Positions 25,552 through 34,205 of a stretch of DNA of 64,000 bases are shown here, piece after piece. This stretch comes from Lachnospiraceae bacterium (GTDB lineage Bacteria > Bacillota > Clostridia > Lachnospirales > Lachnospiraceae). The notes under the pieces were generated by a model. That model made no database searches. It saw only the letters and a program-made list of their open reading frames with translations, and had not been told where the DNA came from. The stretch covers positions 1 to 64,000 of the forward strand of contig CAJTGB010000008.1 of assembly GCA_910575835.1 (NCBI GenBank). Reading direction: 5' to 3'. How positions within the stretch are numbered: position 1 is the stretch's first letter; each line of letters opens with the position of its first letter. Made by a program: the position numbers and the translations under genes.

Positions 25552-25590
25552 ATAAAAATCCCTCCGAACTTCAAAAGCGAAGTCGGAGGG
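25552..25590 (-). terminator. Intrinsic terminator on the minus strand
   Basis: On the minus strand CCCTCCGACTTC pairs with GAAGTTCGGAGGG around a short loop and is followed by ATTTTTATT. No intact minus-strand gene precedes it, so it is probably left over from a deleted gene or recombination. Confidence 0.65.
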
Positions 25591-25710
25591 TGGTTAGGGT
25601 ATGACGAAGCAGCCCGCCCGAACATCGTTTTTGTATTTCTTGCAGCTGGTTAATCTGACAGCTCTGTAACGGATTCAATACAGCCATCTTTAATCATGAT
25701 AATCTCATAA

Positions 25711-26385
25711 AGCCAGAAGGATTTTATCGCTTCCGCTTCGCATGAATTAAAATCGCCGCTTGCCGTTATTCTGGCAAATGCAGAGAAGCTGGAACAATTA
25801 CAAATAGATAATACTGAATTTAGAAAATCTGTTAAAATATTAGACAATGAATGTATGAGAATGTCGAAACTGGTCAAGGATATGCTGCTTCTGGCTTCTT
25901 CTGATGCGAAATCATGGACATTATGCAAAAATATCATTGATATAGACACATTGTTAATCTTCTTGTATGAAGCTTATGAACCAATCTGTATCAGTAAAAA
26001 AATCCGCCTGCGCTTGGAAATCAGTGAAAGCAGTTATCCTAAATTCTGTGCAGATAGAGAACGGCTTTTTCAGATCTTGACAATTTTTATGGACAATGCA
26101 ATCCACCATTCCATAAACAATAAGCAAATCGAAATTAAAACAACAGCAGCGGCAAAACATATCACATTTTTCGTAACCGACCACGGAAGAGGCATTCCGG
26201 AAGATGATAAACTGTATATTTTTAACCGTTTCTATTGCGCCGACAAATCAAGGACAGATAAATCAAATTTTGGATTAGGACTTAGCATAGCAGATGAGCT
26301 TGCAAAAATGATGAACGGCAGCGTAGGCTGTGAAGATACGGACGGGGGAGGGGCGACATTCTTTGTCAAACTTCCTTTGAAATAG
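25711..26385 (+). pseudogene. Sensor histidine kinase remnant lacking its N-terminal sensor
   Basis: An open frame following an in-frame TAA begins directly in the dimerisation domain (DFIASASHELKSPLAVI, H-box His present). It continues through the N box (FMDNAIHHSI), G1 (DHGRGIPEDD) and G2 (FGLGLSIADELAKMMNG) to a normal end, about 224 codons. No start codon with an RBS, no membrane segments and no response-regulator partner are nearby. An internal ATG at 25855 could at best give a 176-aa ATPase piece. The 5' part has therefore been lost; a N-terminally truncated but otherwise intact kinase core remains. Confidence 0.75.
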
Positions 26386-26424
26386 CCAGTCTTCCGTTTA
26401 TCAATGATACAATTGATTTATATA

Positions 26425-27240
26425 TCAGAGAACAGGAATTTCAATCTGCACAATGTAATCTTCAATCCGGTCAATGACATTTTCATTTATGCCCATCTCA
26501 TAGGAAAATCCGCAGAGTGTCAGGTTATGTTTTTCTGCAAATGCGAAAATTTCTTCGTAGCGTTTTGGCATTCTGTCCAGGTTACCCTTGTGGAAAGCTC
26601 TCAGATATCTGCCTCCGGGCGACATATGCAGGCCCTTCTGGTATGTGAGCAGGGGTATCTCTATGAACAGTTTGGAATAATCATCGAAATTACCGTTAAG
26701 AAGGCTGGAAATAGAAATCATAGAGCCATAGGCAGCGTGATGCAGGCGGCCAAGGTGATATTTTTCTGTTTCGGCCGTGATGAGTTCAACTTCCTCTTCA
26801 AAAGTAGTGTCTTTTGTAATATCTACTGTAATCAGGCAGCGTTCTCTTTTTTCTATTACGCTGATCTCAGAAAGATCCATTGTCAGCAGGGCGGCCATAT
26901 TCTGGCGGTGTGTGCAGAGGGTTTCCCGGACGGCCTGCAGATGGGTGATTTTGAGGTCAAGGTCAGCTATCTTTTCATCCAGAAGATCTTTCAGGTTTTC
27001 GGCGGAGCGGTTCTTTATATAATCCTGTATGGCTTGGATAGGGACTTCCAGTTCCCGGAGCAGGAGAATGGTTTCCAGCAAGGGACTCTGGTGGTAATTA
27101 TAGCAGCGGTATCCATTTTCAGGGTTAACGGCGGCAGGCCTGAACAGACCGATTTCATCATACCACATCAATGTTTTTTTGTTTATGCCATGAAGGGCGG
27201 CGAATTGTCCGATGGTAAGCAATTGGCTTTTCTTACTCAT
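26425..27240 (-). CDS. MerR-family regulator with GyrI-like effector-binding domain (BmrR/TipA-like)
   Basis: The 271-aa protein has an N-terminal MerR winged HTH (LLTIGQFAALHGINKKTLMW, then YDEIGLFRPAAVNPENGY), a coiled-coil dimerisation helix about 75-120, and a C-terminal drug-binding-like domain. This is the layout of BmrR, which senses cationic drugs and activates an efflux gene. It is divergent from a MATE pump, and the intervening promoter has the MerR-type 19-bp spacer. An RBS (GGAG) lies nine bases upstream. Confidence 0.88.
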   Translation of the reverse strand: MSKKSQLLTIGQFAALHGINKKTLMWYDEIGLFRPAAVNPENGYRCYNYHQSPLLETILLLRELEVPIQAIQDYIKNRSAENLKDLLDEKIADLDLKITHLQAVRETLCTHRQNMAALLTMDLSEISVIEKRERCLITVDITKDTTFEEEVELITAETEKYHLGRLHHAAYGSMISISSLLNGNFDDYSKLFIEIPLLTYQKGLHMSPGGRYLRAFHKGNLDRMPKRYEEIFAFAEKHNLTLCGFSYEMGINENVIDRIEDYIVQIEIPVL

Positions 27241-27282
27241 TTCTCTGTCTCCATTAAAAATCGATAAATTTTCAAAATGTCC

Positions 27283-27313
27283 TTGACCGTACTGTTACTG
27301 TACGGTCTATGAT
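27283..27313 (+). promoter_or_regulatory. MerR-type promoter with 19-bp spacer and dyad operator
   Basis: -35 TTGACC (27283-27288) and -10 TATGAT (27308-27313) are 19 bases apart, too long for unaided polymerase. The spacer holds a perfect inverted repeat ACCGTAC (27286-27292) and GTACGGT (27300-27306). This is the classic MerR/BmrR activation geometry, directed toward the MATE gene. Confidence 0.85.
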
Positions 27314-27357
27314 ACCGTATACAGGAAGAAAATACAAGGTGACTGGAGGAAAAATTT

Positions 27358-28722
27358 ATGGAAAACTTAAATGCTTACGAGAAGCCCGTAACTCTGAAAA
27401 ATATTGTAAAATTTGCTGTGCCGACGATTGCCATGACGGTGTTTATGTCCTTCTATACAATGGTTGACGGCCTGTTTGTGTCAAACCTGATCGGTACGGA
27501 CGCACTTTCAGCGATCAATCTCACGGCGCCGGTGATCCAGCTTGTCACGGCAGTCTCGACCATGCTCGCCACCGGAGGCAGCGCGGTCATTATGAAAAAA
27601 ATGGGAGAGCAGAAAACGGATGAGGCAAAGGAAGATTTTACTTTCCTGATTATCGTAAATGTTATGGTGGGACTTGTCATGTGTGCGGCAGGGTATCTGG
27701 CAATGGATTTTATTTTTGCCGGGATGAACCTTTCTCCGGCTGTAGAAGGATACTGTGTGGAATATCTGAGCCGTTATCTGATATTCACTGTGCCGATCCT
27801 TTTGATGAACAACTTTACGCTTTATATGATTGCCAGCGAAAAGGCGTTCCTTTCCCTGATCTGTTCTGTGACGGGCGGCATTTTGAATATGGCGCTTGAT
27901 TATGTGTTTATTGCCGGATTGGATATGGGGATCGGCGGCGCGGTTGTTGCAACGGGGCTTGGATATTCTGTAACTGCGGTTGCCGGTCTGTTTGTCTTCA
28001 GCCGGAAAAAGAGTCTGCTGCATTTTAAGAAGCCGGTATTCCGAATCAGGGTTCTTGGGAGTGCGGCTTCAAATGGGTGTTCCGAGATGGCGACGGCACT
28101 TGTTACAGGTATTGTTACAATGATGTTCAACTGGACGATGCTGCATTACGTGGGGGAAGACGGAGTTGCGGCTGTTACCATCATCATGTATGTGCTGATG
28201 TTTGCAAGCTCCCTGTATACGGGATATTCTTACGGGGTTGCCCCTATGCTGAGCTTCTATTACGGAGAACAGAACAGAGAAAAACTGAAAAAGCTGGTTG
28301 GGTTGAGTATGAAAGTGATCGTGGTGATTTCTGTGATTACGGCTGCGGCTTCCTTTGTGATGACAAGGCCGTTGGTATCCGTATTTGCCAGAACGGATAA
28401 TCCGGTGTATGATCTGGCGGTAACAGGAAACAGGATATGTACGGCGGCGTTGTTCTTTATTGGATTTAATATTTTTGCCAGCGGGATGTTTACCGCATTA
28501 TCCAACGGAATTGTTTCGGCTGTCCTCGCATTTTCCAGATCGTTCGTATTTATGCTGATTACGATGATCGTGCTTCCTTTGCTCCTTGGCGTGAACGGGA
28601 TCTGGCTGGCGACGCCGGCGGCGGAACTGATGGCGCTTGGTTTGTCATTTTTCATGCTCCTGAAATATAGAAAGAGGTATGGATACATGTCGGGCAATGG
28701 ATCAGATGATAAGCGGAAATGA
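27358..28722 (+). CDS. MATE-family multidrug efflux transporter
   Basis: The 454-aa protein has 12 hydrophobic segments in two MatE halves (KFAVPTIAMTVFMSFYTMVD with GLFVSNLIGTDALSAINL, and the repeat around GMFTALSNG). It should extrude cationic drugs or metabolites using the Na+ or H+ gradient. The gene directly follows the MerR-controlled promoter, and RBS GGAGG lies upstream. A LytTR two-component system follows after 124 bp under a promoter of its own. Confidence 0.88.
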   Translation: MENLNAYEKPVTLKNIVKFAVPTIAMTVFMSFYTMVDGLFVSNLIGTDALSAINLTAPVIQLVTAVSTMLATGGSAVIMKKMGEQKTDEAKEDFTFLIIVNVMVGLVMCAAGYLAMDFIFAGMNLSPAVEGYCVEYLSRYLIFTVPILLMNNFTLYMIASEKAFLSLICSVTGGILNMALDYVFIAGLDMGIGGAVVATGLGYSVTAVAGLFVFSRKKSLLHFKKPVFRIRVLGSAASNGCSEMATALVTGIVTMMFNWTMLHYVGEDGVAAVTIIMYVLMFASSLYTGYSYGVAPMLSFYYGEQNREKLKKLVGLSMKVIVVISVITAAASFVMTRPLVSVFARTDNPVYDLAVTGNRICTAALFFIGFNIFASGMFTALSNGIVSAVLAFSRSFVFMLITMIVLPLLLGVNGIWLATPAAELMALGLSFFMLLKYRKRYGYMSGNGSDDKRK

Positions 28723-28741
28723 AGAGCGCTTCGTCATAATG

Positions 28742-28809
28742 CATTTCACGGCAGCAGATAAACATTTCACGGCAATCAAATTGTTTTGTCGTTTTGGATA
28801 GGATATAAT
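28742..28809 (+). promoter_or_regulatory. LytTR-type direct repeats and promoter
   Basis: CATTTCACGGCA occurs at 28742-28753 and 28763-28774, 21 bp apart, followed by -35 TTGTTT (28781-28786) and -10 TATAAT (28804-28809) with a 17-bp spacer. Paired direct repeats two turns apart upstream of the -35 are the usual LytTR binding arrangement, so the following response regulator probably activates its own operon. Confidence 0.7.
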
Positions 28810-28846
28810 AAAATGTCTGTTTTGATGATAATTAGGAGGTGGCACC

Positions 28847-29551
28847 TTGATCCATATTGCAATCTGTGATGATGAAAAACAGATGTCCGATCACATAAGG
28901 ACGTTAGTTTCCGATTTTTTTCGTAAAAAGAACAGAGAAATCAGCCTTCGGACATTTCTAAGCGGCGAAGAGCTGCTGAACTATGACGGGCAGATCGACA
29001 TCCTGTTTCTGGATATCCAGATGAAGGATATCGACGGTATGGAAACAGCAAGGAGACTGAGGGCGGATAAGTTTCAGGGATTTCTGATCTTCATCACGGT
29101 ACTGAAAGAGATGGTATTCCAGTCTTTTGAGGTGCAGGCCTACGATTATCTGGTCAAGCCGGTGGAAGAAAAACAGTTTGAGAGAACCATGGAGCGCCTG
29201 CTAGCTTCCATGCACAGCGTCGGTGAAGACAGCCTGCTCGTACAGAAGGGGCATGAAGGGCGTATTATCCGAAAGGATGAGATTGTCTTCTGTGAGATCA
29301 TAGACCGGAAAATATATCTGAATCTGGTATCAGGCGAAGTTCTTGATTATTATGAGCGGATTGAGAATCTGGAAACGAAACTGGGAGGCCATTTTTTCCG
29401 ATGCCACAGGAGCTATCTCATCAATCTGAAGCACTTAAAAGGCTATAAAAACGGGACTGCCTATATGGATAACAACAAAGAGGTTCCCGTATCACGGCTG
29501 CGGAGCAAGGAGTTCTCCGGCGTTGTTCTGCAATATATGAAGAACATCTGA
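28847..29551 (+). CDS. LytTR-family response regulator (AgrA-like)
   Basis: The 234-aa protein begins at a TTG codon (28847) behind a perfect AGGAGG. Residues 1-120 are a receiver domain with D9-D10 and phosphoacceptor D56 (ILFLDIQMKD). Residues about 130-230 are the LytTR DNA-binding domain (FCEIIDRKIYLNLVSGEV, then FFRCHRSYLINLKHLKGYKN). It should be phosphorylated by the GHKL kinase encoded next and bind the CATTTCACGGCA repeats upstream (inference). Confidence 0.9.
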   Translation: MIHIAICDDEKQMSDHIRTLVSDFFRKKNREISLRTFLSGEELLNYDGQIDILFLDIQMKDIDGMETARRLRADKFQGFLIFITVLKEMVFQSFEVQAYDYLVKPVEEKQFERTMERLLASMHSVGEDSLLVQKGHEGRIIRKDEIVFCEIIDRKIYLNLVSGEVLDYYERIENLETKLGGHFFRCHRSYLINLKHLKGYKNGTAYMDNNKEVPVSRLRSKEFSGVVLQYMKNI

Positions 29552-29570
29552 GATTCGAATGGGAGGTAGA

Positions 29571-30899
29571 ATGGCTGAGTATTTAGACTTTTTTAACAGA
29601 TATATTATGGGTGTTACCGAGATATCTATCCAGCTGTATTTTCTGGCAAAAATCTTGAAAAAGAAAATATGGATTCCATTTTATTTCCTGTTTGCAGTAT
29701 GTGCGGTGGTTGTCAATGATTTTGTTTCAGTCGGCACGATAACGGGCTTCGTGGTGTTTGTATTCCTTCTTACGGTATACGGGGGGCTGGTCTGTCGCGC
29801 GGATTTTAAGTTTTCTATTTTGTATGCGGCATTGATGACTGAAATCATGCTGCTCTGCTTTGGGATTGTGAACTCCCTGACGGGTCTTTTATATTCATGG
29901 AGGCCGGATTTTTTCCATGGTACGGCAGGCTTCGCGGTCATGCTGGGCAGCGAGGCGGCGTCGCTTTTGCTGGCAGGGTTTTGTTATTATATGGTATACC
30001 GCTATTTTTCCTATTATACAGCAGCGGAAATGCAACAGATGTTTCTGGTCTTCATCCCGATCCTGATGATCTTTATTATGAGTGAGTACATTAATACGAT
30101 CGCATTTGAGTACGGGTATGAGCTTATAGGGGAGGACGAACCTTACCTGTATCTGTTCAACCACTGGCAGCTGCTCGTCATGCAGTTTTTTGGACTTTTA
30201 AGTGTGTTCTGCATCCTGTTCTCTTATAAGAAATTGCAGCAGAATTTCCGCCTTAGCACAGAATTATCATTACTGGAGCAGGAAGAACATTTCCTGAATC
30301 AGTATGTAGAGGAGGCGAAGACCCGTTACGATGAAACAAAGTCATTCCGCCATGACATCAGGAACCACATCACAGTGGTAAAAAATCTCTTGCAGAGCGG
30401 GAACGTGGAGGAAGCTGTAACCTATGTGGAAGATATGGATGATATGGCAGAAAAAATGTCATTTCCCTGCGGTACCAATAACCCGGTGGTGGATATTTTG
30501 ATGGGAAACAAGCTGGGGATTGCCCAAAGTATGGGGATAGATGTGGACTGCTCCCTTCTTCTGCCTTACCCCTGTGACCTTAAGGACATTGATATCTGCA
30601 TTGTCCTGTCAAATGCGCTGGATAATGCGATTCAGGCAGTAAAAAGTCCGGATGCGGGTATAGAAAGATTTATCCATGTGTCCGGGCGTATCCAGGGGGA
30701 TTTCCTTATGATAGAAGTGGAGAACAGCTTCCATGGGAAAGGCGCGTTCAAAAAGGGGACAGGTCTGTCAAATGTAAAAAAGGTAGCCGAAAAATATGGC
30801 GGCGCCATGAGTATAGAGACACGGGGGAATGTATTTATCCTGCAGGTGCTGCTGATCATCCCACAGCATCCAGAAAGCATCTCACAGCAAGTGGATTAA
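29571..30899 (+). CDS. GHKL sensor histidine kinase (AgrC-like)
   Basis: The start is set at the ATG at 29571 (MAEYLDFFN...), preceded by GGGAGG; 442 aa. Six or seven N-terminal membrane segments (to about residue 215) precede a coiled region and the H-box FRHDIRNHITVVKNLLQSG. A GHKL ATPase domain with VLSNALDNAIQAV and GTGLSNVKKVAEKYGG follows. AgrC-type kinases sense peptides. It is the partner of the LytTR regulator 20 bases upstream. No peptide-precursor gene of Agr type is seen nearby. Confidence 0.88.
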   Translation: MAEYLDFFNRYIMGVTEISIQLYFLAKILKKKIWIPFYFLFAVCAVVVNDFVSVGTITGFVVFVFLLTVYGGLVCRADFKFSILYAALMTEIMLLCFGIVNSLTGLLYSWRPDFFHGTAGFAVMLGSEAASLLLAGFCYYMVYRYFSYYTAAEMQQMFLVFIPILMIFIMSEYINTIAFEYGYELIGEDEPYLYLFNHWQLLVMQFFGLLSVFCILFSYKKLQQNFRLSTELSLLEQEEHFLNQYVEEAKTRYDETKSFRHDIRNHITVVKNLLQSGNVEEAVTYVEDMDDMAEKMSFPCGTNNPVVDILMGNKLGIAQSMGIDVDCSLLLPYPCDLKDIDICIVLSNALDNAIQAVKSPDAGIERFIHVSGRIQGDFLMIEVENSFHGKGAFKKGTGLSNVKKVAEKYGGAMSIETRGNVFILQVLLIIPQHPESISQQVD

Positions 30900-30994
30900 C
30901 CTGCCGTTTCTCGCTGTCGAAAACCAAAAAAGGGAGCTGTTTGCAAATGTAAAACAGTTACCCGGCAATATCAAATGAAAGGAGAAACATACTT

Positions 30995-31591
30995 ATGGCA
31001 ATGCAGATCGATACCTTTATGCCATACGGCAGATTCAAGGAAATCAATGGAAATCACGCGCAGTCTAAAACAGACTACGCAGAGAGGGTGAAGGAGAAAC
31101 AGGCAGCCCTGAGAGCGGAAAAAGCAAAAGAAGCTGCAGAAGAAAAAGGATCAGGTAAGCTGTCTGAACCACAGGATGTATACATCAGCAGTGAAAAGTC
31201 AGGGAAGGAGCCCGTCGGACTGGACCGGATAGGACAAGACGAGAACGGCGGCCGGAAAATCTTTTTTGATGACCCGGATAAAGCAGACCGTGCGGATGGA
31301 AAGGAAGAACCGAAAGCAGAGAAAGCAGATGGCAAAAAGCCTAAGGTAGACGGGGACAGCCAGGGAAAGCCGGCAGAAGTTTGTGTCGGCAATACAGATA
31401 AGGTAGACCGGGAGATCGAAAAACTGAAAGAGAAGAAAAGGGAGCTGGAGCAGCAGATTCGGTCGGCCTCCGGGGATGAAAGAAAGATCCGGGAGCTGGA
31501 GAAAAAACTGACGCAGGTAGAGCAGGAATTAAGCCAGAAGGACAATGATACGTACCGGAAGCAGCATTCTGAATTTTCCCGGCTGGCATAA
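30995..31591 (+). CDS. Charged coiled-coil protein of unknown function (198 aa)
   Basis: The ATG is preceded by AAAGGAG. The N-terminus (MAMQIDTFMPYGRFKEI) is followed by a Lys/Glu/Ala/Asp-rich disordered region. A strong coiled coil lies at about 140-185 (REIEKLKEKKRELEQQIRS). No signal peptide, membrane segment or enzymatic motif is present. It lies directly after the LytTR/GHKL pair and before a second charged protein of similar style, so the two probably belong to that regulon. I do not recognise a named family. Confidence 0.7.
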   Translation: MAMQIDTFMPYGRFKEINGNHAQSKTDYAERVKEKQAALRAEKAKEAAEEKGSGKLSEPQDVYISSEKSGKEPVGLDRIGQDENGGRKIFFDDPDKADRADGKEEPKAEKADGKKPKVDGDSQGKPAEVCVGNTDKVDREIEKLKEKKRELEQQIRSASGDERKIRELEKKLTQVEQELSQKDNDTYRKQHSEFSRLA

Positions 31592-31609
31592 ATCAAGGGA
31601 GGGATCATT

Positions 31610-32110
31610 ATGCATGCGAAAACGATGGAAGGCCTTGCAGGGGCAAGCATGAATATGAAAATGATGAATACGCCTTTCCGCGTCTACCAGGAAGCAGAAA
31701 GGAGAGGCGATACATCTGTCATGGAGCGGGCAATGGGGTATGTCAGTGAGACCGCAGATAAAGCAGAGGACTATCAGAAGAAAATTGAAAAGGGAATGAA
31801 GGAAGAAGCAAAGGAGGCGCGGGAAAAAGCGAAATCAGAGCAGGAAAACGCTGTCCGGAAGCGAAAAGAAGAACGCGGGGAACAGGAAAAGAGAATAGCG
31901 GAAAGCAGGAATGGGAACACAGATACAGTCAGCATCAGTGAAAACGGGAAGGCAATACTGGGTGATAGATCTGATCTGGCTCAGGCTGGTACGGTCAGCA
32001 ATATGCCGGCAGAAACAGCAGATGCTGTTAAGACAGAGCCGGTAATCTATACGAAAACCGGAGAAGCCGCCAAGTCAGAATCCGGTACGAATATTTCTGT
32101 TTCCGCATAG
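31610..32110 (+). CDS. Charged helical protein of unknown function (166 aa)
   Basis: It starts 18 bases after the preceding gene with GGGAGG upstream. The N-terminal 60 residues (MNTPFRVYQEAERRGDTSVM, then ERAMGYVSETADKAEDY) look ordered and helical. The middle is Lys/Glu-rich coiled coil and the tail is Ser/Thr/Ala-rich and disordered. There is no signal peptide. It forms a two-gene unit with the 198-aa protein and ends in a good terminator. The function is unknown. Confidence 0.7.
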   Translation: MHAKTMEGLAGASMNMKMMNTPFRVYQEAERRGDTSVMERAMGYVSETADKAEDYQKKIEKGMKEEAKEAREKAKSEQENAVRKRKEERGEQEKRIAESRNGNTDTVSISENGKAILGDRSDLAQAGTVSNMPAETADAVKTEPVIYTKTGEAAKSESGTNISVSA

Positions 32111-32121
32111 AAGGAAGTGAT

Positions 32122-32156
32122 CCCTGGCAGCAAAGCTGCCGGGGAAAATGTTTTTT
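32122..32156 (+). terminator. Intrinsic terminator after the coiled-coil pair
   Basis: CCCTGGCAGC-AAA-GCTGCCGGGG forms a 10-bp stem (one T-G pair), followed after six bases by TTTTTT. It closes the MATE/LytTR-GHKL/coiled-coil region. Confidence 0.75.
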
Positions 32157-32190
32157 CAACTATTCGAAAGATTTAAATAGGAGAAGAAAA

Positions 32191-32355
32191 ATGAATAAGA
32201 AAAAATGGATACGTATTGTGTCGGTTTATTCGATGATATACACGGCAATCACATTGTTGAACAGTGTTTTGTATCTTTGCAATGGTACTTATGAAGATCC
32301 AAGCGGGAACTGGCACGAATTAGGCAGGGCTATGATTCTTTTGATTTTCTGTTGA
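32191..32355 (+). CDS. Small membrane protein, probably truncated (54 aa)
   Basis: RBS AGGAG (32179-32183) precedes an ATG. The product starts MNKKKWIRIVSVYSMIYTAI and has one hydrophobic segment, then a short loop and the start of a second (MILLIFC) that stops abruptly. The continuing sequence in another frame suggests that the second helix once went on, so this may be a frameshifted remnant of a small two- or four-helix protein. The 32356-32464 bases hold nothing clear. Confidence 0.4.
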   Translation: MNKKKWIRIVSVYSMIYTAITLLNSVLYLCNGTYEDPSGNWHELGRAMILLIFC

Positions 32356-32464
32356 AATTAGACTGGCAGACGGTTATGAGAAGAATATCGTTAACTGGAT
32401 ATAAAGGAGCAGTAAGGTTGATTTAGAGAAAATGAAACCATAATCGGTATCGGGAGGGAATCAT

Positions 32465-32950
32465 ATGGCGGATATGCTTGTTAAACTATACAATATACCA
32501 TGTTCACATGATATAGAAGAAAATTTATTAAAAAAAGGTATCAGAATTAAAAAGGCATTAGCGCCTGACAGGAGCAGGATCGTCGCATTCTCAAGGGCAT
32601 GTGCAAAAGACGATTATTCTGATGAGGTGCAGGCTGCTTTTTCTAATAATCCTATTACCTGTTACATCGCGGTCAGGGAAAAGAAACTCATCGGTTTTGC
32701 ATGTTATGAGGCAACTGCCAGAAATTTTTTCGGACCTATGGCCGTGCTGGAAAGTGAAAGAAAAAAGGGAGTAGGAAGAGCCTTGCTGCTTAAGTCTCTG
32801 AAATCCATGCGGGAGCTTGGCTATGCGTATGCTGTGATTGGATGGCCTGCAAAATCTGCTGTCAGCTTTTATAAAAGATGTGTGGATGCGATTATGATTG
32901 ATGAAAAATCATCGGGAGTATATAAACGAATGATTGATATTGATGAATAA
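32465..32950 (+). CDS. GNAT-family N-acetyltransferase
   Basis: The 161-aa protein has the acetyl-CoA-binding motif A in the form ESERKKGVGRALLLKSLKSM and a preceding beta strand LIGFACYEATARNFFGP. A C-terminal segment AVSFYKRCVDAIMI matches the usual GNAT end. The substrate is unknown. RBS GGGAGG precedes the ATG, and its end lies just upstream of the lipoprotein gene's start. Confidence 0.85.
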   Translation: MADMLVKLYNIPCSHDIEENLLKKGIRIKKALAPDRSRIVAFSRACAKDDYSDEVQAAFSNNPITCYIAVREKKLIGFACYEATARNFFGPMAVLESERKKGVGRALLLKSLKSMRELGYAYAVIGWPAKSAVSFYKRCVDAIMIDEKSSGVYKRMIDIDE

Positions 32951-32963
32951 AAAGGAGCCGCGG

Positions 32964-33302
32964 ATGATGAAAAAGATGTTGATTCCGATTGGTCTTTTGG
33001 CGGTACTGCTTACAGGGTGTGGGAAAACGGATATTGTCAAAACGTATGAGAAGTCAGAGGATGCCGGAATTACAGTCACATATTATGAAATAGATAACGG
33101 AACATGGAAATGTGATGGTGTAACATATCAATTTAGATTGGAGTTAAGCGGCAGAATGCCCAACGCTGAATCAGATAGTTATTATACTGTTCTTACGGAC
33201 AATAAGAATTTAACTTTCGAGGATGTCTCAAAAAGTCTGTATGGCAGTTTACTTGAGGATAGTAAGATTATGGAAGGCTCTATTATTGTAGAAATGAGAT
33301 AA
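32964..33302 (+). CDS. Small lipoprotein of unknown function (112 aa)
   Basis: The start at 32964 (RBS AAGGAG) gives a lipoprotein signal peptide MMKKMLIPIGLLAVLLTGC with lipidated C19. The mature part of about 94 residues (TYYEIDNGTWKCDGVTYQF) is beta-rich and resembles small Immunoglobulin-like or DUF lipoproteins of Lachnospiraceae, but I cannot name the family. It should be anchored on the outer face of the membrane. Confidence 0.7.
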   Translation: MMKKMLIPIGLLAVLLTGCGKTDIVKTYEKSEDAGITVTYYEIDNGTWKCDGVTYQFRLELSGRMPNAESDSYYTVLTDNKNLTFEDVSKSLYGSLLEDSKIMEGSIIVEMR

Positions 33303-33329
33303 AAATCCAGTTGATCGAGGTAACTATAT

Positions 33330-34205
33330 ATGGAGAGAAATACAAAATACAAACCAGATCACTTGTGCATTGCAATATTCACGCTTTGTTTATCCGTAAG
33401 GTTTGCAGAATATTTTCTGATTGAAACAGATAAAACGGCTATTGGCGAAAATGTGCTTCATAAAGTAGTTGGTATTATCATATTGGCTTTGGTATTAAAA
33501 TGGGTAAATCTTTCATGGAGCGATATTGGATTTCAAAGAAACGGTTTTGCAGGCGGCATTTTGAAAGGATTGTTATTGGGAAGCGCCTGTTTTACCATTT
33601 CATATGGGTTGGAATTGGCGGTTTTTATTCTGCAAGGCAATCCTGCACATTTAGAAATATATATCAGCAGTTTTTCTTTAACCGGTTCTCAAATAAAAAA
33701 TACGGATTTCGTATTTTTTCTGTTATGTGTGCTATTCAATATTATCAATGTATGGATGGAGGAAGGTATTTTTCGCGGACTGTTCATCAGGACACTTTCC
33801 GAGACAAAGCCATTTGTGCAAGCGAATTTTATTGCCGCATTTTTATTTGGTATTTGGCATATTGTAATGCCGATCAGAAGTTATATCCATGGCGAAATGT
33901 CATTTGCGGCAATGGTTTTTATGGGTATCGGTTATATGATCCTTGCCGGGATTATGGGAATCAAATGGGGACTTCTTTACCGCATAACTGGAAATATATG
34001 GGCAGGGCTTGGAGATCATTTATTCAATAATACCGTTGCTACAAATATGCTGCATGTCATTTCTGCAAAGGGTACAGACGAATTACAGATTGTCCGGATT
34101 ATGGCTGCACAGATTATTTCCTTTGTTTTTGTGTTGATAATTCATTATTACAAGAACAGGAAGGGAATATATCAGAAGAGATGTTCCGGAGAATTTATCG
34201 GATAA
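33330..34205 (+). CDS. CPBP-family intramembrane metalloprotease (Abi/CAAX-type)
   Basis: The 291-aa membrane protein has the CPBP motifs EEGIFRG (EExxxR), FGIWHIVMP (FxxxH) and a terminal GDHLFNNT. These glutamic/metallo proteases process prenylated or bacteriocin-like peptides or give bacteriocin immunity. The last about 15 residues (NRKGIYQKRCSGEFIG) are encoded by DNA that, in another frame, is the start of a decayed tyrosine phosphatase. The native C-terminus may have been replaced by a recombination event. Confidence 0.82.
   Translation: MERNTKYKPDHLCIAIFTLCLSVRFAEYFLIETDKTAIGENVLHKVVGIIILALVLKWVNLSWSDIGFQRNGFAGGILKGLLLGSACFTISYGLELAVFILQGNPAHLEIYISSFSLTGSQIKNTDFVFFLLCVLFNIINVWMEEGIFRGLFIRTLSETKPFVQANFIAAFLFGIWHIVMPIRSYIHGEMSFAAMVFMGIGYMILAGIMGIKWGLLYRITGNIWAGLGDHLFNNTVATNMLHVISAKGTDELQIVRIMAAQIISFVFVLIIHYYKNRKGIYQKRCSGEFIG

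Noticed and set aside
25650-25949. Minus-strand 99-codon frame ending LYEIIMIKDGCIESVTELSD
   Set aside because: The tail looks slightly like the end of an ABC ATPase, but most of the frame is antisense to the histidine kinase core, and there is no P-loop or RBS.
26404-27267. 287-codon open frame on the plus strand opposite the MerR gene
   Set aside because: It is the antisense of a clear MerR/BmrR-type gene; it has no RBS and its composition is that of a shadow frame.
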